61,816 nucleotides of DNA from Alitiscatomonas aceti (GTDB lineage: Bacteria; Bacillota; Clostridia; Lachnospirales; Lachnospiraceae): assembly GCF_025567195.1 (NCBI RefSeq), contig NZ_JAOQJF010000018.1, forward strand, positions 1 through 61,816, in the 5' to 3' direction. The notes beneath the pieces are model-generated. The model made no database searches. It worked only from the letters and a program-made list of their open reading frames with translations, and was not told the origin of the DNA. Of the stretch, positions 32,656-39,733 are shown piece after piece (positions within the stretch are counted from its first letter, which is position 1; every line of letters begins with the position of its first letter). Both the position numbers and the translations under genes were made by a program.

Positions 32656-33687
32656 TTATTTTATGGGCAGGAACACGGAAAAAGTTGATCCTTCCCCAAC
32701 TTTAGACTCAACGGTAATATAGCCGCCCTGCATGGTAATGATCTCACGGGCAAGGTATAAGCCGATTCCGACCCCATCTATATCATGCACCGCTTCATCC
32801 CGATAGAAGCGTTTGAAGATCGTGCCCTGAGAATGTTCCGGGATGCCTCTGCCTGTATCCGTCACATCTATCCTCAAATACATTTCCCAATCCCGTACCC
32901 TTACCTGGATGCTGCCACCGGCAGAGGTGTACTTTACCGCATTATCCAGAATGTTAAACAATGCTTCGGAAGTCCAGCGGCTGTCATGGGATATTGTCAG
33001 ATCAGATGGGCAGTCCACCGACAGGCTGATCTCTTTTTGTTCCATCGGAGCCAAAACACCATTGATGGCGCTCACCAGCGTATCCCCGATCACAGCATCT
33101 TGTTTCTCCAGCGTAATGACCCCCGTTTCCAGACGGGAAGTTTTCACCATTCCCTGAATGAGAAAATCCAGTTTATCCAGCTGTGTGCCTGTGGCCTGCA
33201 AAAACTCCTTGCGCTTTTCTTCTGTCAATGGCCTTGTCAGCATCGTATCGTTGATTAGCTTCAAATTTGCGATGGGGGTTTTGGTCTGGTGGGAAATATC
33301 CGATACCAGGGATTGCAGTTCTTCCTTTTCTCCCTCTGCCGTATGTCTGGTTTTCTGCATCACATTATAGAGCCGTTCCAGACGATGGCTGATCCGAGAC
33401 AGCAGTGTTTCCGCTTCATAGTCTACCTGGGGCCGGTCTGTACTGTCCATCATGTGATCCAATGTCTGGCACAAACCATCGGTGAACAGAGAAAGTTTCT
33501 TTTGAAAATAGTGCAGAAAAACCATGCCCCAAATGTAAAATGCAGCTGTCAAAATAATGCCGCAGATGACAACACGCACATCTTTCGTCAACAGGAAAAA
33601 AATCAACAGCAGCAAAGCGGCAGTGAGCAGAGTCCCCGCCACAATTTTTCTCAAAAATGCCCTGACAGATAAATTTTGCAGCTTCAT
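32656..33687 (-). CDS. BceS-like intramembrane-sensing histidine kinase
   Basis: The 343-residue kinase has two membrane segments (about 14-34 and 38-60) separated by only a few residues, so there is almost no outside sensor loop. That is the hallmark of intramembrane-sensing kinases that read the state of a partner ABC transporter. The H-box is SDISHQTKTPIANLKL; N, G1 and G2 boxes follow (ILDNAVKYT, DTGRGIP, GVGIGLYLAR). It overlaps the upstream regulator gene by 4 nt. By analogy with BceS it would sense flux through the BceAB-like transporter at 26844-29659. Confidence 0.92.
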   Translation of the reverse strand: MKLQNLSVRAFLRKIVAGTLLTAALLLLIFFLLTKDVRVVICGIILTAAFYIWGMVFLHYFQKKLSLFTDGLCQTLDHMMDSTDRPQVDYEAETLLSRISHRLERLYNVMQKTRHTAEGEKEELQSLVSDISHQTKTPIANLKLINDTMLTRPLTEEKRKEFLQATGTQLDKLDFLIQGMVKTSRLETGVITLEKQDAVIGDTLVSAINGVLAPMEQKEISLSVDCPSDLTISHDSRWTSEALFNILDNAVKYTSAGGSIQVRVRDWEMYLRIDVTDTGRGIPEHSQGTIFKRFYRDEAVHDIDGVGIGLYLAREIITMQGGYITVESKVGEGSTFSVFLPIK

Positions 33688-34382
33688 CGAGGCTCACCGC
33701 CGATCCACTGATAGCCCATTCCATAAGCTGTCTTAATATATTTCCTCTCGTCTGTTTCGATTTTTTTGCGGATACGGCTGATGATCGTCGTCAGCGTATG
33801 CTCATCCACAAAGTCCCCATCAATGTCCCACAGCTTCTCTAAAATCTGCCGCTTGGTCAGAATAATCCGGGGATTCTTTACGAACAGGAACAGGGTGCGG
33901 TATTCCTTCGGTGTAAAGTCCAGGGATTCTCCGGCAAGGGACGCACTTTGTTCGGAAAAGTCGATTTTCAGAAAGCCATCATCAAACAGATCATGCCGGG
34001 GTGTCCGCAGTTCCAGATTTGCAAAAACCGCCGCTACTTTTTTGCAAAGCACCGTCACAGAAAATGGTTTGGTCACATAATCCGCACCGCCGACTTCATA
34101 TCCCTTGAGCATATCGCTCTCCTTATCATTGGCTGTGATAAAGATGATATAGGTATGCTGACCGCGATTCCGGATTTCTTCACACAGATCCAGTCCGCTG
34201 CCATCGGGGAGGTTAATATCCAACAGTGCCACATCAAATTCATTTTCGCGCAGCTTTCTTACTGCGCTGTCAAAATTAAAAACAGAAATGACCTCATATC
34301 CATCAGAGGTCAGATTGTATGCCAAGGTCCGATTCAAAAGCTGATCGTCCTCTACAATTAGAATCTTCTTCAAGACATTCAC
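33684..34382 (-). CDS. OmpR-family response regulator (BceR-like)
   Basis: The 232-residue protein has a receiver domain (VEDDQ acidic pair, phospho-Asp in VALLDINLPDG near residue 54, FITAND, DYVTKPF) and a winged-helix output domain ending YIKTAYGMGYQWIG. It is co-transcribed with the kinase gene. A copy of the cargo box lies about 40 bp before its ATG, so it is the best candidate to bind this box upstream of itself and the other cargo operons. It is divergent from the XRE regulator gene. Confidence 0.94.
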   Translation of the reverse strand: MNVLKKILIVEDDQLLNRTLAYNLTSDGYEVISVFNFDSAVRKLRENEFDVALLDINLPDGSGLDLCEEIRNRGQHTYIIFITANDKESDMLKGYEVGGADYVTKPFSVTVLCKKVAAVFANLELRTPRHDLFDDGFLKIDFSEQSASLAGESLDFTPKEYRTLFLFVKNPRIILTKRQILEKLWDIDGDFVDEHTLTTIISRIRKKIETDERKYIKTAYGMGYQWIGGEPR

Positions 34383-34411
34383 TTCCTTCCTTATTTTTCA
34401 GCTATACTGAT

Positions 34412-34446
34412 AGGATAAACACAAAATGTTACAGAAATGTCCTAAA
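34412..34446 (-). promoter_or_regulatory. Cargo box upstream of the BceR-like gene
   Basis: The minus strand reads TTTAGGACATTTCTGTAAC (from 34446) then ATTT, TGTGTT and TATCCT (34417-34412) as the -10. The rest of the 250-bp divergent region to 34632 is AT-rich; TATAAT at about 34550 on the plus strand may serve the XRE gene, without a good -35. Confidence 0.7.
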
Positions 34447-34632
34447 TCTAAAAATCAAAAACATTTTTTATTTTTCCTTACTATTAGCATTGTAACATAG
34501 CTCATCAAGGATACAACTGCACTTTCCCTATTCCCTCTCATAAAATCAGTATAATCATATCTGTCAATAGGCATAATAAGGTTATTCCTTTGCGTAAATC
34601 GGCACGATACAATATATTTGAGGTGAATGATT

Positions 34633-34989
34633 ATGCCGATTGATGATTTGACCGCTTTGGGGCAAAAAATGCGGGAAGCCCGAAAGAAAAAAGACCTGAC
34701 ACAACAAGAACTTGCGGATCTAAGTCATGTATCTGTAAAGCAAATCGCCAAAATCGAAAAAGGGGAAATAAACCCGTCCTATTTGATTTTGAAGGCATTG
34801 GCAAAGGTGCTACCGCTCTCTCTGGACACTCTGATCAATCCAGATGTTTCACCAGAAGATGAGGGAGCCAATCAGATGAAGATGCTTTATTGCAGCTGTC
34901 CATCAGAAATGCGTGAAACCCTCTTGCGCCATACGCAGGAGACCGCGAAAGAACTAACAGAACTATCCGAGAAATTTGAAACGAATTGA
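34633..34989 (+). CDS. XRE-family transcriptional regulator
   Basis: About 118 residues with an N-terminal Cro/C1 helix-turn-helix (LGQKMREARKKKDLTQQELA, then DLSHVSVKQIAKIEKGEINP), followed by a helical tail. The second ATG (34633) is preferred because GAGG then has a spacing of about 8 nt. It is one of the few plus-strand genes and diverges from the BceR-like gene. Regulators of this type often control ICE transfer or cargo genes. The target is not visible. Confidence 0.85.
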   Translation: MPIDDLTALGQKMREARKKKDLTQQELADLSHVSVKQIAKIEKGEINPSYLILKALAKVLPLSLDTLINPDVSPEDEGANQMKMLYCSCPSEMRETLLRHTQETAKELTELSEKFETN

Positions 34990-35156
34990 GCCGGTGAGTG
35001 AAATTTGACTGTTTCCTCACTGGCTCCTTTCATTTCCGGGTAAAAAGGGGCAAGCAATGCCGGTGTTAATACACACCGACCCGCAGAGCGCAAAATCCCT
35101 CCGTGATTTTCCACTCCGCTTGCTTGTTGAGGGCAGCGCCCCCAAGCCCCTTTGAA

Positions 35157-35230
35157 CACAGAATTTCATTCTGTGGCTGCGCGTTCTGCGAACGCTTTTG
35201 ACCAGGACCAGCTTATCGCTGGCCGTGGTC
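35157..35230. repeat. Cluster of three hairpins next to the relaxase gene end
   Basis: CACAGAAT/ATTCTGTG with a 3-nt loop (35157-35175), GCGTT/AACGC (35181-35195) and CCAGC/GCTGG inside GACCA/TGGTC (35200-35230). The last one overlaps the relaxase stop codon. The cluster could be a terminator region, a processing site, or part of a transfer origin. No nick consensus was identified. The remaining bases of 34990-35212 hold no convincing gene. Confidence 0.5.
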
Positions 35231-36769
35231 TTTTTCTTTTTCAACATCCTGTTCTACCTCCATTTTCAGCACTCGATCTACATTGGCCTTTGCCGTTAAA
35301 AGCTCCCGCATTTCCTCACGGGAACGCCGGTACTCGGCATAGGTCTTTTTCTTTTCTTCCAGCAATTTCGCGTACTCTGTCTGCAACTCTTTGACCTTGG
35401 GCAGCTTCTTGACGCCCATCTCATCAAAGGCATTCTTAGCAGCCTGGTGGAGCAGAATTTCTTCCTCATGCTCCTNNNNNNNNNNNNNNNNNNNNNNNNN
35501 NNNNNNNNNNNNNNNNNNNNNNNNNNNNNNNNNNNNNNNNNNNNNNNNNNNNNNNNNNNNNNNNNNNNNNNNNNNNNNNNNNNNNNNNNNNNNNNNNNNN
35601 NNNNNNNNNNNNNNNNNNNNNNNNNNNNNNNNNNNNNNNNNNNNNNNNNNNNNNNNNNNNNNNNNNNNNNNNNNNNNNNNNNNNNNNNNNNNNNNNNNNN
35701 NNNNNNNNNNNNNNNNNNNNNNNNNNNNNNNNNNNNNNNNNNNNNNNNNNNNNNNNNNNNNNNNNNNNNNNNNNNNNNNNNNNNNNNNNNNNNNNNNNNN
35801 NNNNNNNNNNNNNNNNNNNNNNNNNNNNNNNNNNNNNNNNNNNNNNNNNNNNNNNNNNNNNTTGAAAACCTTAGCCCATCGAGCATAGCCAGCACCTTTT
35901 CCTGCCTGCAATTTTGCCTGAATGTCCACCAGCAGATTGACCTTCGGCGGCTCTGCCTTTGTGACTGTTTTCTTTCGTGGGGTATGCGCTTTCTTCCTGG
36001 AGAGAACTGCCTGTAAATCTTCCAATCCATATCCTTCGCCCAGGCTGTCCATGCGGGCGGCTTTCTCCCAACCGGGGAGCTTCAGACGATACGATTTTCC
36101 GCGCTTTGATACCTCACAGCCGGACTCTTGCAGCAACTTCAGCAGTTCTTCAAAGTCAATAGGACTTTGTGATAATGCGTTGTCAATCGCCACCCGTAGC
36201 AGCTCTCGGTGAGAGGGCTTTGCCTGATCGCCCAGCCATTTGTTATAGCTCTTTCCGTGAGGTTTCGGATTCTCCACAATGGACAGTCCGTTTTCGATGC
36301 AGATGGTGTCACTTAACTGTCGGACTGCCTTGGTGCTGCCCCAAAAGTTTCGGAATTTCCGATCATATTCTAAGCTGACCGATGACCAGATAATGTGATT
36401 ATGAATGTGCGACTTGTCTATGTGAGTGCAGACCACAAAGGCATGATTGCCTTTGGTAAAACGCTTGGCAAATTCCACACCCAGCCGGTTGGCTTCTTCC
36501 GGAGTAATCTCACCGGGGCGGAAGGACTGGCGCACATGATAGGCAATCACATCATCCGCACCGCGAACTCGTCCGGTAGCGGCAATGTACTGCCGCTTTG
36601 CCAGAAGAAACTCTGCATCCGCAGTCCGGCTGTCACACGCATAGCCGGTAATGAGCCTGCCGTTATCTGTTTTTTGGGGATTGGCCACATAGTCGATGAT
36701 GTCACTGATCGCCCGACTTTCTGTGCGGCCCTTGCCGACATGAAGCGGCATGATTCTTGTGGTTGCCAT
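35213..36769 (-). CDS. Relaxase (MobA/VirD2-like, Tn1549 type), with assembly gap
   Basis: The ATG at 36767-36769 has AAAGGAGG upstream; an earlier in-frame start lacks one. The N-terminal catalytic domain begins MATTRIMPLHVGKG and has the three-His metal motif in CTHIDKSHIHNHI near residue 130. The C-terminal part is charged and probably coiled coil (EHEEEILLHQ...EYAKLLEEKKKTYAEYRRSREE). It nicks the transfer origin and pilots the strand into the recipient, together with MobC. A run of N (35476-35861) removes about 129 codons; the frame is kept across it. Confidence 0.92.
   Translation of the reverse strand: MATTRIMPLHVGKGRTESRAISDIIDYVANPQKTDNGRLITGYACDSRTADAEFLLAKRQYIAATGRVRGADDVIAYHVRQSFRPGEITPEEANRLGVEFAKRFTKGNHAFVVCTHIDKSHIHNHIIWSSVSLEYDRKFRNFWGSTKAVRQLSDTICIENGLSIVENPKPHGKSYNKWLGDQAKPSHRELLRVAIDNALSQSPIDFEELLKLLQESGCEVSKRGKSYRLKLPGWEKAARMDSLGEGYGLEDLQAVLSRKKAHTPRKKTVTKAEPPKVNLLVDIQAKLQAGKGAGYARWAKVFXXXXXXXXXXXXXXXXXXXXXXXXXXXXXXXXXXXXXXXXXXXXXXXXXXXXXXXXXXXXXXXXXXXXXXXXXXXXXXXXXXXXXXXXXXXXXXXXXXXXXXXXXXXXXXXXXXXXXXXXXXXXXXXXXXEHEEEILLHQAAKNAFDEMGVKKLPKVKELQTEYAKLLEEKKKTYAEYRRSREEMRELLTAKANVDRVLKMEVEQDVEKEKDHGQR
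35476..35861. other. Run of N, 386 bp, inside the relaxase gene
   Basis: Unknown bases; the flanking relaxase frame is continuous if the length is taken at face value. Confidence 1.
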
Positions 36770-36825
36770 AGAAGGGACCTCCTTTCTCATAAGCAGAAAA
36801 GATATTTTTTGATTTTTCATGGGGA

Positions 36826-36854
36826 TTGACATATTTTCTAAAGTTGCATATAAT
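36826..36854 (+). promoter_or_regulatory. Consensus sigma-A promoter
   Basis: TTGACA (36826-36831) and TATAAT (36849-36854) are both perfect and separated by exactly 17 bp. Transcription should start near 36861, rightwards. It is the best promoter in the window and drives the RNA leader and the PBECR4-like gene. Confidence 0.9.
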
Positions 36855-36860
36855 AATAGT

Positions 36861-37033
36861 ACAAGGTGGGCAACGGCGTGTGTCTGCCAAAGCGTTGAAG
36901 CATAATAGCGTACCGGAATGCCTTGTTATGCAGAGCTTTCAGTAGGGGTTGTGCAGTAACCTCAAACCGGAGTAGGCTGCAAAGCCGAAAGAAAATGCTC
37001 AAAGCCGCCTTGCGTTGCAGGGCGGCTTTCTTT
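36861..37033 (+). ncRNA. Terminated leader RNA before the PBECR4-like gene; possible RNA antitoxin
   Basis: About 170 nt lie between the consensus promoter and an intrinsic terminator (AAAGCCGCC 37001-37009 with GGCGGCTTT 37021-37029, then CTTT). The terminator ends about 18 nt before the ATG of the next gene. Possible stems: ACAAGG/CCTTGT, GCATAA/TTATGC, GGGGTT/AACCTC and a GGCT-GCAA-AGCC tetraloop. ACCGGA occurs twice, each time followed by TGCA and AAAG-like sequence, a loose repeat. No riboswitch family is recognised. Confidence 0.55.
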
Positions 37034-37050
37034 ATGGACAGAGAGGTTTT

Positions 37051-37638
37051 ATGGATAAATTACAAAAGTGTGCAAAAGCATTTGAAAAATTATTGGAAAT
37101 ACAGTATCGAATTATTATTGGCCGAAAGGGAAAAACCGTAGAGTTAGTGATTGGCTTTTCCAAATTGGACTTTCATCATCTGATGGGGCTTGGAAAACTA
37201 AAAGATTTGCGGATAGCAAAACAAAATCGCGGCTCTGTATTTGATGAAATCATAATCGGAAGCACCACCTATGAGACTTTAGCGAAAAGCCGTTATCTGC
37301 CTCAAATTGAAAATCGGTTTGAACCGTTGGCTTTGATTGAACAACTCTTGGACGATAACCGTCTGGTGTTCCGTTACAATGCAAAATTAAATCAGTTCTC
37401 TTTAATTGAAGCGGACTATTTATTATCAACTCCGTTGGAAAACAGCGACATTTACATTTTTATTGCAGAACACAAGGACACCGGAAAATATTTCTGTCGG
37501 TCTTTCTTCCCGAAAGAGAAGAAAGATTACACAGAGGGACAGACGCGCTATACCATGCTCTATAAAGAAAAAAAGAATTTAACTACCGGAGAGACCGTCA
37601 TCCAATATGACCGCCTAACCCCAAAAACACAAACATAA
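37051..37638 (+). CDS. PBECR4-like putative nuclease
   Basis: The 195-residue protein is basic and soluble. It carries the F-H-H-L-M-G-L-x-K-L-K-D pattern near residues 40-51 that I associate with PBECR4, a family predicted in the Barnase-EndoU-ColicinE5-RelE nuclease group. A second conserved-looking part lies at the C-terminus (GKYFCRSFFPKEKKDYTEGQ, then TMLYKEKK). The ATG at 37051 has GAGAGG 5 nt upstream. Read-through of the terminator directly upstream is needed for expression. Nuclease activity is not shown by sequence alone, and the family call is from memory of the pattern. Confidence 0.6.
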   Translation: MDKLQKCAKAFEKLLEIQYRIIIGRKGKTVELVIGFSKLDFHHLMGLGKLKDLRIAKQNRGSVFDEIIIGSTTYETLAKSRYLPQIENRFEPLALIEQLLDDNRLVFRYNAKLNQFSLIEADYLLSTPLENSDIYIFIAEHKDTGKYFCRSFFPKEKKDYTEGQTRYTMLYKEKKNLTTGETVIQYDRLTPKTQT

Positions 37639-37643
37639 GAAAT

Positions 37644-37754
37644 TTCACCTTGAAGCATATCAATCCGCTTTTAGAATCCGGGCAATTGGAAATGACGATT
37701 CCCGATAAACCTAAAAGTCGTAATCAAAAATATATTACTGTTCATTCTGAATAA
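37644..37754 (+). pseudogene. C-terminal remnant of a RecG-like winged-helix/AlbA-type regulator
   Basis: A 36-codon frame without start reads ...LKHINPLLESGQLEMTIPD then KPKSRNQKY and ends at TAA 37754. This is the typical tail of Fic or AlbA-domain proteins annotated as RecG-related, whose last module is a winged helix. The rest of the gene is absent; the PBECR4-like gene ends 5 bp before it, so the locus has probably been rearranged. Confidence 0.65.
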
Positions 37755-37757
37755 ACA

Positions 37758-37803
37758 AGAAGCAGGACATTGGGTCTCATCTCCCATTGTCCTGCTTCTT
37801 TTT
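37758..37803 (+). terminator. Strong plus-strand terminator
   Basis: AGAAGCAGGACA (37758-37769) pairs with TGTCCTGCTTCT (37788-37799), extended by TGGG/CCCA, followed by TTTTT. It ends the PBECR4 transcription unit against the converging minus-strand genes. Confidence 0.9.
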
Positions 37804-37827
37804 CATTTCAGATTATATTCACATCAT

Positions 37828-38127
37828 TTACCCATACACCCTATCCTGGATCGCAAATTTCAAACTCTGTACCTTGCCCAATAACCAAATCGCAGCCAGC
37901 GGCAATCCCATGGGGCTAATCAAAAATGCCATGACCAAAAGAATCACACCGTTCTGCGGAGAATAGGTAAGCAGCACAGCCACGCCAAGCAGAGCAATCA
38001 CGGTACTGAGCAGGCCAAGCACCAGACCGGATATGTAGATCAGCCCCGTGCAGAGCCAGACAAAAAGCGTCAGCACCAAAATGACCGGTGCAGTTACGAT
38101 CATCAGCAGGCATTTCAAAATCTTCAT
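37828..38127 (-). CDS. CD1845-like ICE membrane protein
   Basis: The 99-residue protein has three hydrophobic segments (about 4-24, 28-50, 56-83) and a basic C-terminus. It resembles the CD1845 family of small membrane proteins found beside MobC in Tn1549-like elements. The ATG at 38127 overlaps the stop of the upstream gene and has GGAAGGAGG. Function unknown; a role in the transfer machinery is assumed from conservation. Confidence 0.75.
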   Translation of the reverse strand: MKILKCLLMIVTAPVILVLTLFVWLCTGLIYISGLVLGLLSTVIALLGVAVLLTYSPQNGVILLVMAFLISPMGLPLAAIWLLGKVQSLKFAIQDRVYG

Positions 38128-38426
38128 CCCAATTCCTCCTTCCAGCGGTCCAGATACCGTTTGCATAGGGTATCCGCTTCTTTTACATCATCTTCTGTCA
38201 GTTCCCGTCTGCCTTTGGTCAGTTCAATCTCCAGATAAGTCCGGTAATCATCGGCTAAGAGGTCGAACAGTTCCTTGGGAGTATGACACACCTCGCCGGT
38301 GCAATAGTGAAAATCCTGGTCAAACTCAACCCTTACACATCCGTGACGGCTGATATAAACTTCGATGGTCTCATCTGCGGCCAGGTAGTCTGCAAAAATC
38401 TCCAACACTTTTTCAAATGTCAGCAT
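38124..38426 (-). CDS. Conserved ICE protein of 100 aa, function unknown
   Basis: An acidic, soluble protein beginning MLTFEKVLEIFADYLAADE, with a central Cys-containing stretch (HYCTGEVCHTP) and an acidic helical end. It overlaps the CD1845-like gene by 4 nt. The SD AAGGAG is 9 nt upstream. It is commonly seen at this place in Tn1549-like elements; no domain is recognised. Confidence 0.7.
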   Translation of the reverse strand: MLTFEKVLEIFADYLAADETIEVYISRHGCVRVEFDQDFHYCTGEVCHTPKELFDLLADDYRTYLEIELTKGRRELTEDDVKEADTLCKRYLDRWKEELG

Positions 38427-38505
38427 CTGTTTTCACTCCTTTGCTTCTATTCTATTTCATATTATCCGGTATGGACAGGCAAAAGACAAGGATACCGGCA
38501 AAAAG

Positions 38506-38552
38506 AAAAAGCGGAGGAAGGTGCGGCGAAGAACCGCCGTTCCTCCCTCCGC
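38506..38552 (-). terminator. Terminator downstream of MobC
   Basis: GCGGAGG...CCTCCGC stem (arms 38552-38546 and 38517-38511) with an inner GGCGG/CCGCC part is followed on the minus strand by TTTTTCTTTTT. Confidence 0.9.
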
Positions 38553-38572
38553 AAATGGAGTGTCTATCCCTG

Positions 38573-38911
38573 TTATGAAAGTTTAGAAAGCTGGGTAAGG
38601 ATTTCCTTCACGCCCTCCCATAACTGCTCCTGCCGCTGGGATATATCCTCCAGATCGGCATCATAAACCCGCCCGGTCTCATGCACTTTGCGGGTTAGCT
38701 GGTTCAAGTTGTTGCTGGAATATCGCATAAGGGAAACCAGTTCTTTCAGCTCCGGTAAATCCAGCTGCACCACATAGCCATCCACAGCCATCTTCCGCAG
38801 ATAGGCACTCAGGTTTTCTGTCCCATATTGCTGCATCTTTTGACGGATCAATTCCAATTCTTCTGCGGACACCCAAAACAAAACCGGAACATCCCGCTTA
38901 CGCTTTGCCAT
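38573..38911 (-). CDS. mobC: MobC-like relaxosome protein
   Basis: The 112-residue protein has a ribbon-helix-helix-like N-terminus (DVPVLFWVSAEELELIRQKM) and the MobC signature YSSNNLNQLTRKVHETG. It binds the transfer origin and helps the relaxase open DNA. It starts 2 bp after the DUF3849 gene stop. The relaxase gene lies downstream on the same strand, separated by the CD1845-like genes and the PBECR4 unit. Confidence 0.85.
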   Translation of the reverse strand: MAKRKRDVPVLFWVSAEELELIRQKMQQYGTENLSAYLRKMAVDGYVVQLDLPELKELVSLMRYSSNNLNQLTRKVHETGRVYDADLEDISQRQEQLWEGVKEILTQLSKLS

Positions 38912-38913
38912 AG

Positions 38914-39732
38914 TTATCGCTCCGGCTCTCGTTTCTTCGGGGCGGCAGGCTTATGGACAGGCAGCTCCTGTTTGAGCTTATCCCGTACTGAGGGACGGGA
39001 CGGTTGCGTTTTTTCTCCCTGAGTACGGCTGCGCTGCTGTTCTTCACGCACCAGATCAATAAAGCCATCCAGCACAGCAGGGTGGCTGTTCAGGACATAA
39101 CCACAACGGACGGTTTCGGGGTTCTCGTTGGGAATGGTCTTAGCCCATTCTTTGTTGCGTCGGGAGTAGCGCCCATCCCAGTCCTGAAGCTGGACGGTGT
39201 TAGCCAGAACCAGCGCCACACGCTCCATGCCATAGGTCTCAATCACACCTTTTGCCGCATCGTGGCTGAGATACATTCCGTCGAAGTGTTCCCGCACCGC
39301 CGCTTCAATGGACTCCTTGCATTGGAGATTTACATTGTTGGAAGCCCGGTATTGCTCCAGCTCCCCATGTTCTTTTGCATAGGCGGCAGAATGGGGATAG
39401 ACCGGCGTTGTTTGCAGTTCTTCTTTGGCTCTGCATACATCATCGGCACGGTTCTCAATGCTGTCCCTTATTACATCCATATAGCCGGTCTCCAGCTTTT
39501 CAAAATAGCGGTACACATCCGCCAGCGGAGAGGGAGACTCCAAAAGGGCCTGTGCCTGTGCGTCGGTCAGCTCCAGTTCCTCCATCGCCATCACGATGTC
39601 CTCACGGATGGTGTACTCATAGGTGTGATTCAGGATTTCTTCCGGGGGCTGGCTTTTCAGCCAGTCCCTGTATTTATCCTGCTCAGCAGCCATCTTTTCA
39701 TAAAGAGCTGTATTCAGATCGTTGGTATTCAT
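38914..39732 (-). CDS. DUF3849 protein
   Basis: The 272-residue soluble protein begins MNTNDLNTALYEKMAAEQ and contains the DUF3849 pattern PVYPHSAAYAKEHGELEQYR and NKEWAKTIPNENPE. The tail is rich in Pro, Lys and Arg. The ATG at 39732 lies 1 bp after the helicase stop, so the two are linked. It is a standard member of this ICE backbone with no known activity. Confidence 0.82.
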   Translation of the reverse strand: MNTNDLNTALYEKMAAEQDKYRDWLKSQPPEEILNHTYEYTIREDIVMAMEELELTDAQAQALLESPSPLADVYRYFEKLETGYMDVIRDSIENRADDVCRAKEELQTTPVYPHSAAYAKEHGELEQYRASNNVNLQCKESIEAAVREHFDGMYLSHDAAKGVIETYGMERVALVLANTVQLQDWDGRYSRRNKEWAKTIPNENPETVRCGYVLNSHPAVLDGFIDLVREEQQRSRTQGEKTQPSRPSVRDKLKQELPVHKPAAPKKREPER

Positions 39733-39733
39733 G

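Noticed and set aside
35017..35247. 76-codon minus-strand frame downstream of the relaxase
   Set aside because: It overlaps the relaxase end and the hairpin cluster, is basic and low in structure, and has no recognisable motif.
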